Assembly (NCBI RefSeq): GCF_024298965.1
Contig: NZ_CP085193.1
Location: forward strand, 6,634,001-6,698,000
DNA: 64,000 nt
Origin: Streptomyces rapamycinicus NRRL 5491
GTDB taxonomy: Bacteria > Actinomycetota > Actinomycetes > Streptomycetales > Streptomycetaceae
Direction: 5' to 3'
The notes beneath the pieces were generated by a model. That model was not told the DNA's origin and made no database searches. It saw only the letters and a program-made list of their open reading frames with translations. The stretch's first letter is position 1, and each line of letters starts with the position of its first letter. The translations under genes and the position numbers were made by a program. Of this stretch, positions 62,750 through 64,000 are shown one piece after another.

Positions 62750-64000
62750 GTGCAGCGGCGACGGTTCTTGGGTCTGACAACGGCGGGTGTCGCTGCGGTG
62801 GCGACGGCACCAGGACTCACGGCCTGCGGCAGCGGCGGCTCCGGCTCCGACGGTGATGTCACCTTGAAGGTGGTCGCGGCCGACTACGGCGACAGCACAG
62901 CCAACGGCTCCCAGAAGTACTGGAACAAGGTGGCCCGGGCCTTCGAGGCCAAGAACGGCGGCCTTAAGGTCGACGTCAAGGTCTACGGCTGGACCGAGGT
63001 GGACCGGCGGGTGGCCGAGATGGTCAAGAACGGTCAGACCCCGGACATCGCACAGATCGGCGCGTACGCCGACTACGCCGCGCAGGGCAAGCTCTACCGC
63101 GCCGACGAGATGCTCTCCATCCCCACCCAGGCCGGTTTCATCACCTCGATCGCCCATGCGGGTGAGGTGCGGCGGGTGCAGTACGGAGTGCCGTTCGTGG
63201 CCAGCGCCCGGCTGCTCTTCTACAACAAGAAGCTCTTCGACCGGGCCGGGATATCCTCCGCCCCCGCCAGCTGGGACGAGCTCAAGGAGGCTGCCGTCCG
63301 GCTCAAGGCCAACGGGGTGAAGATCCCGTACGGGCTGCCGCTCGGCCCCGAGGAGTGCCAGGCCGAAACCATGATGTGGATGCTCAGCGGCGGTGGCGGC
63401 TACACCGACGCCAACGGCAGCTACACCATCGACTCCACCGAGAACATCGAGGCCTTCGAGTGGCTGCGGGACGAACTCGTCGGCGCGGACCTCACCGGCC
63501 CCGGCTCCCCGGCCCGCACCAACCGCCAGGACACCTTCGACGCCTTCGCCCGCGGCGAGGTCGGCATGCTCAACGGCCACCCCACCCTGATGCAGCAGGC
63601 GTCCGGCCACGGCATCACGTACGGCACCGCGCCGCTGCCCGGCCGCAGGGGCAAGTCCCCGTCGACGATGGGCGTCGCCGACTGGCTGATGGCCTTCAAG
63701 CAGAACGGCCACCGCAAGGAGATCGGGAAGTTCCTCGACTTCGTCTACACCGAGGACAACGTGCTGGACTTCGTCACCGAGTACGACCTGCTGCCGGTGA
63801 CCACCGCCGTCGAGCAGACGATGCTCGGCGACCGTGAGTACAAGCGGCTGTGGCGGTTCCTGGACGAGCTGGAGAGCGCGGAGTTCTACCCGGCCGACAA
63901 GACCTCCTGGGCGGAGGTCAGCAAGCTGATCAAGCAGAAGATCGGCTCGACCGTGGCCAAGGGCGGCGACCCGGCGAGCGTGCTGGGCCAGATCCAGCGG
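62750..64000 (+). CDS. Sugar ABC transporter substrate-binding lipoprotein (3' end outside window)
   Basis: 417 codons to the window edge, still open. GTG 62750 with GGTGGG upstream. The N-terminus QRRRFLGLTTAGVAAVA holds a twin-arginine motif and ends in the lipobox LTAC, so it is a Tat-exported lipoprotein. The mature part is a family 1 solute-binding protein (VDVKVYGWTEVDRRVAEMVKNGQTPDIAQIG, YGVPFVASARLLFYNKKLFDRAG). Being divergent from nagK with a dre site in front, it probably binds GlcNAc or chito-oligosaccharides, like DasA. The matching S. coelicolor gene is SCO4286 by position. Confidence 0.88.
   Translation, partial: MQRRRFLGLTTAGVAAVATAPGLTACGSGGSGSDGDVTLKVVAADYGDSTANGSQKYWNKVARAFEAKNGGLKVDVKVYGWTEVDRRVAEMVKNGQTPDIAQIGAYADYAAQGKLYRADEMLSIPTQAGFITSIAHAGEVRRVQYGVPFVASARLLFYNKKLFDRAGISSAPASWDELKEAAVRLKANGVKIPYGLPLGPEECQAETMMWMLSGGGGYTDANGSYTIDSTENIEAFEWLRDELVGADLTGPGSPARTNRQDTFDAFARGEVGMLNGHPTLMQQASGHGITYGTAPLPGRRGKSPSTMGVADWLMAFKQNGHRKEIGKFLDFVYTEDNVLDFVTEYDLLPVTTAVEQTMLGDREYKRLWRFLDELESAEFYPADKTSWAEVSKLIKQKIGSTVAKGGDPASVLGQIQR

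Overview
This window is high-GC actinobacterial DNA and reads as a Streptomyces chromosome. The evidence is strong GC bias at third codon positions, a mycothiol-dependent formaldehyde dehydrogenase, DasR-like operators around aminosugar genes, and a right-hand gene order (terD, release-factor-like gene, flavin reductase, GAF-PAS-GGDEF protein, membrane protein, PfkB kinase, nagA, nagK, sugar-binding lipoprotein) that I recall from around SCO4277-SCO4286 of S. coelicolor. The synteny is from memory and was not searched.

Positions 1-46567 hold most of a nonribosomal peptide cluster whose left edge lies outside the window. From the left: a truncated DrrA-type ABC ATPase with its DrrB permease; a leftward pair of P450 and luciferase-like flavin monooxygenase; two rightward NRPS genes (3668 and 4099 aa) and a second P450; a leftward pair of small hot-dog-fold genes; then a third NRPS (4973 aa) and a flavin reductase. 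The NRPSs are C-A-T-C-A-T-C-A-T-E, C-A-T-C-A-T-E-C-A-T-TE and Cstarter-A-T-C-A-T-C-A-T-C-A-T-E. Each C domain that should follow an epimerase is of the D-donor-accepting type, so the inferred assembly order is NRPS at 31129, then 4782, then 16117, giving an acylated decapeptide. Pocket codes read by eye suggest Thr - unknown - Thr - Gly(E) - hydrophobic - Pro-type - hydrophobic(E) - Gly - aromatic(E) - Asn, released by the C-terminal thioesterase. The luciferase-like enzyme plus flavin reductase and the two P450s would oxidise the peptide; a Sky39-like alpha-hydroxylation of glycine is a specific guess.

Positions 46680-53146 carry general genes: an MBL hydrolase with S-(hydroxymethyl)mycothiol dehydrogenase, a secreted M4 metalloprotease, a zinc alcohol dehydrogenase divergent from a TetR regulator with two shared operators, and a Uma2-family protein. 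Positions 53240-64000 look like core chromosome: terD, arfB-like, flavin reductase, the diguanylate cyclase cdgB under a Crp/BldD-like palindrome, and a nagK-nagA-pfkB group divergent from a DasA-like lipoprotein with two DasR-like sites between them.

The most unusual theme is short tandem repetition. Three unrelated genes (drrB, the first NRPS, the upstream hot-dog gene) have their last codons and stop duplicated as tandem arrays just downstream. In the hot-dog pair the array forms three GTG-started 32-codon mini-ORFs chained by GTGA stop-start overlaps. In-frame minisatellites also sit in loops of the NRPS A and E domains and in nagA.
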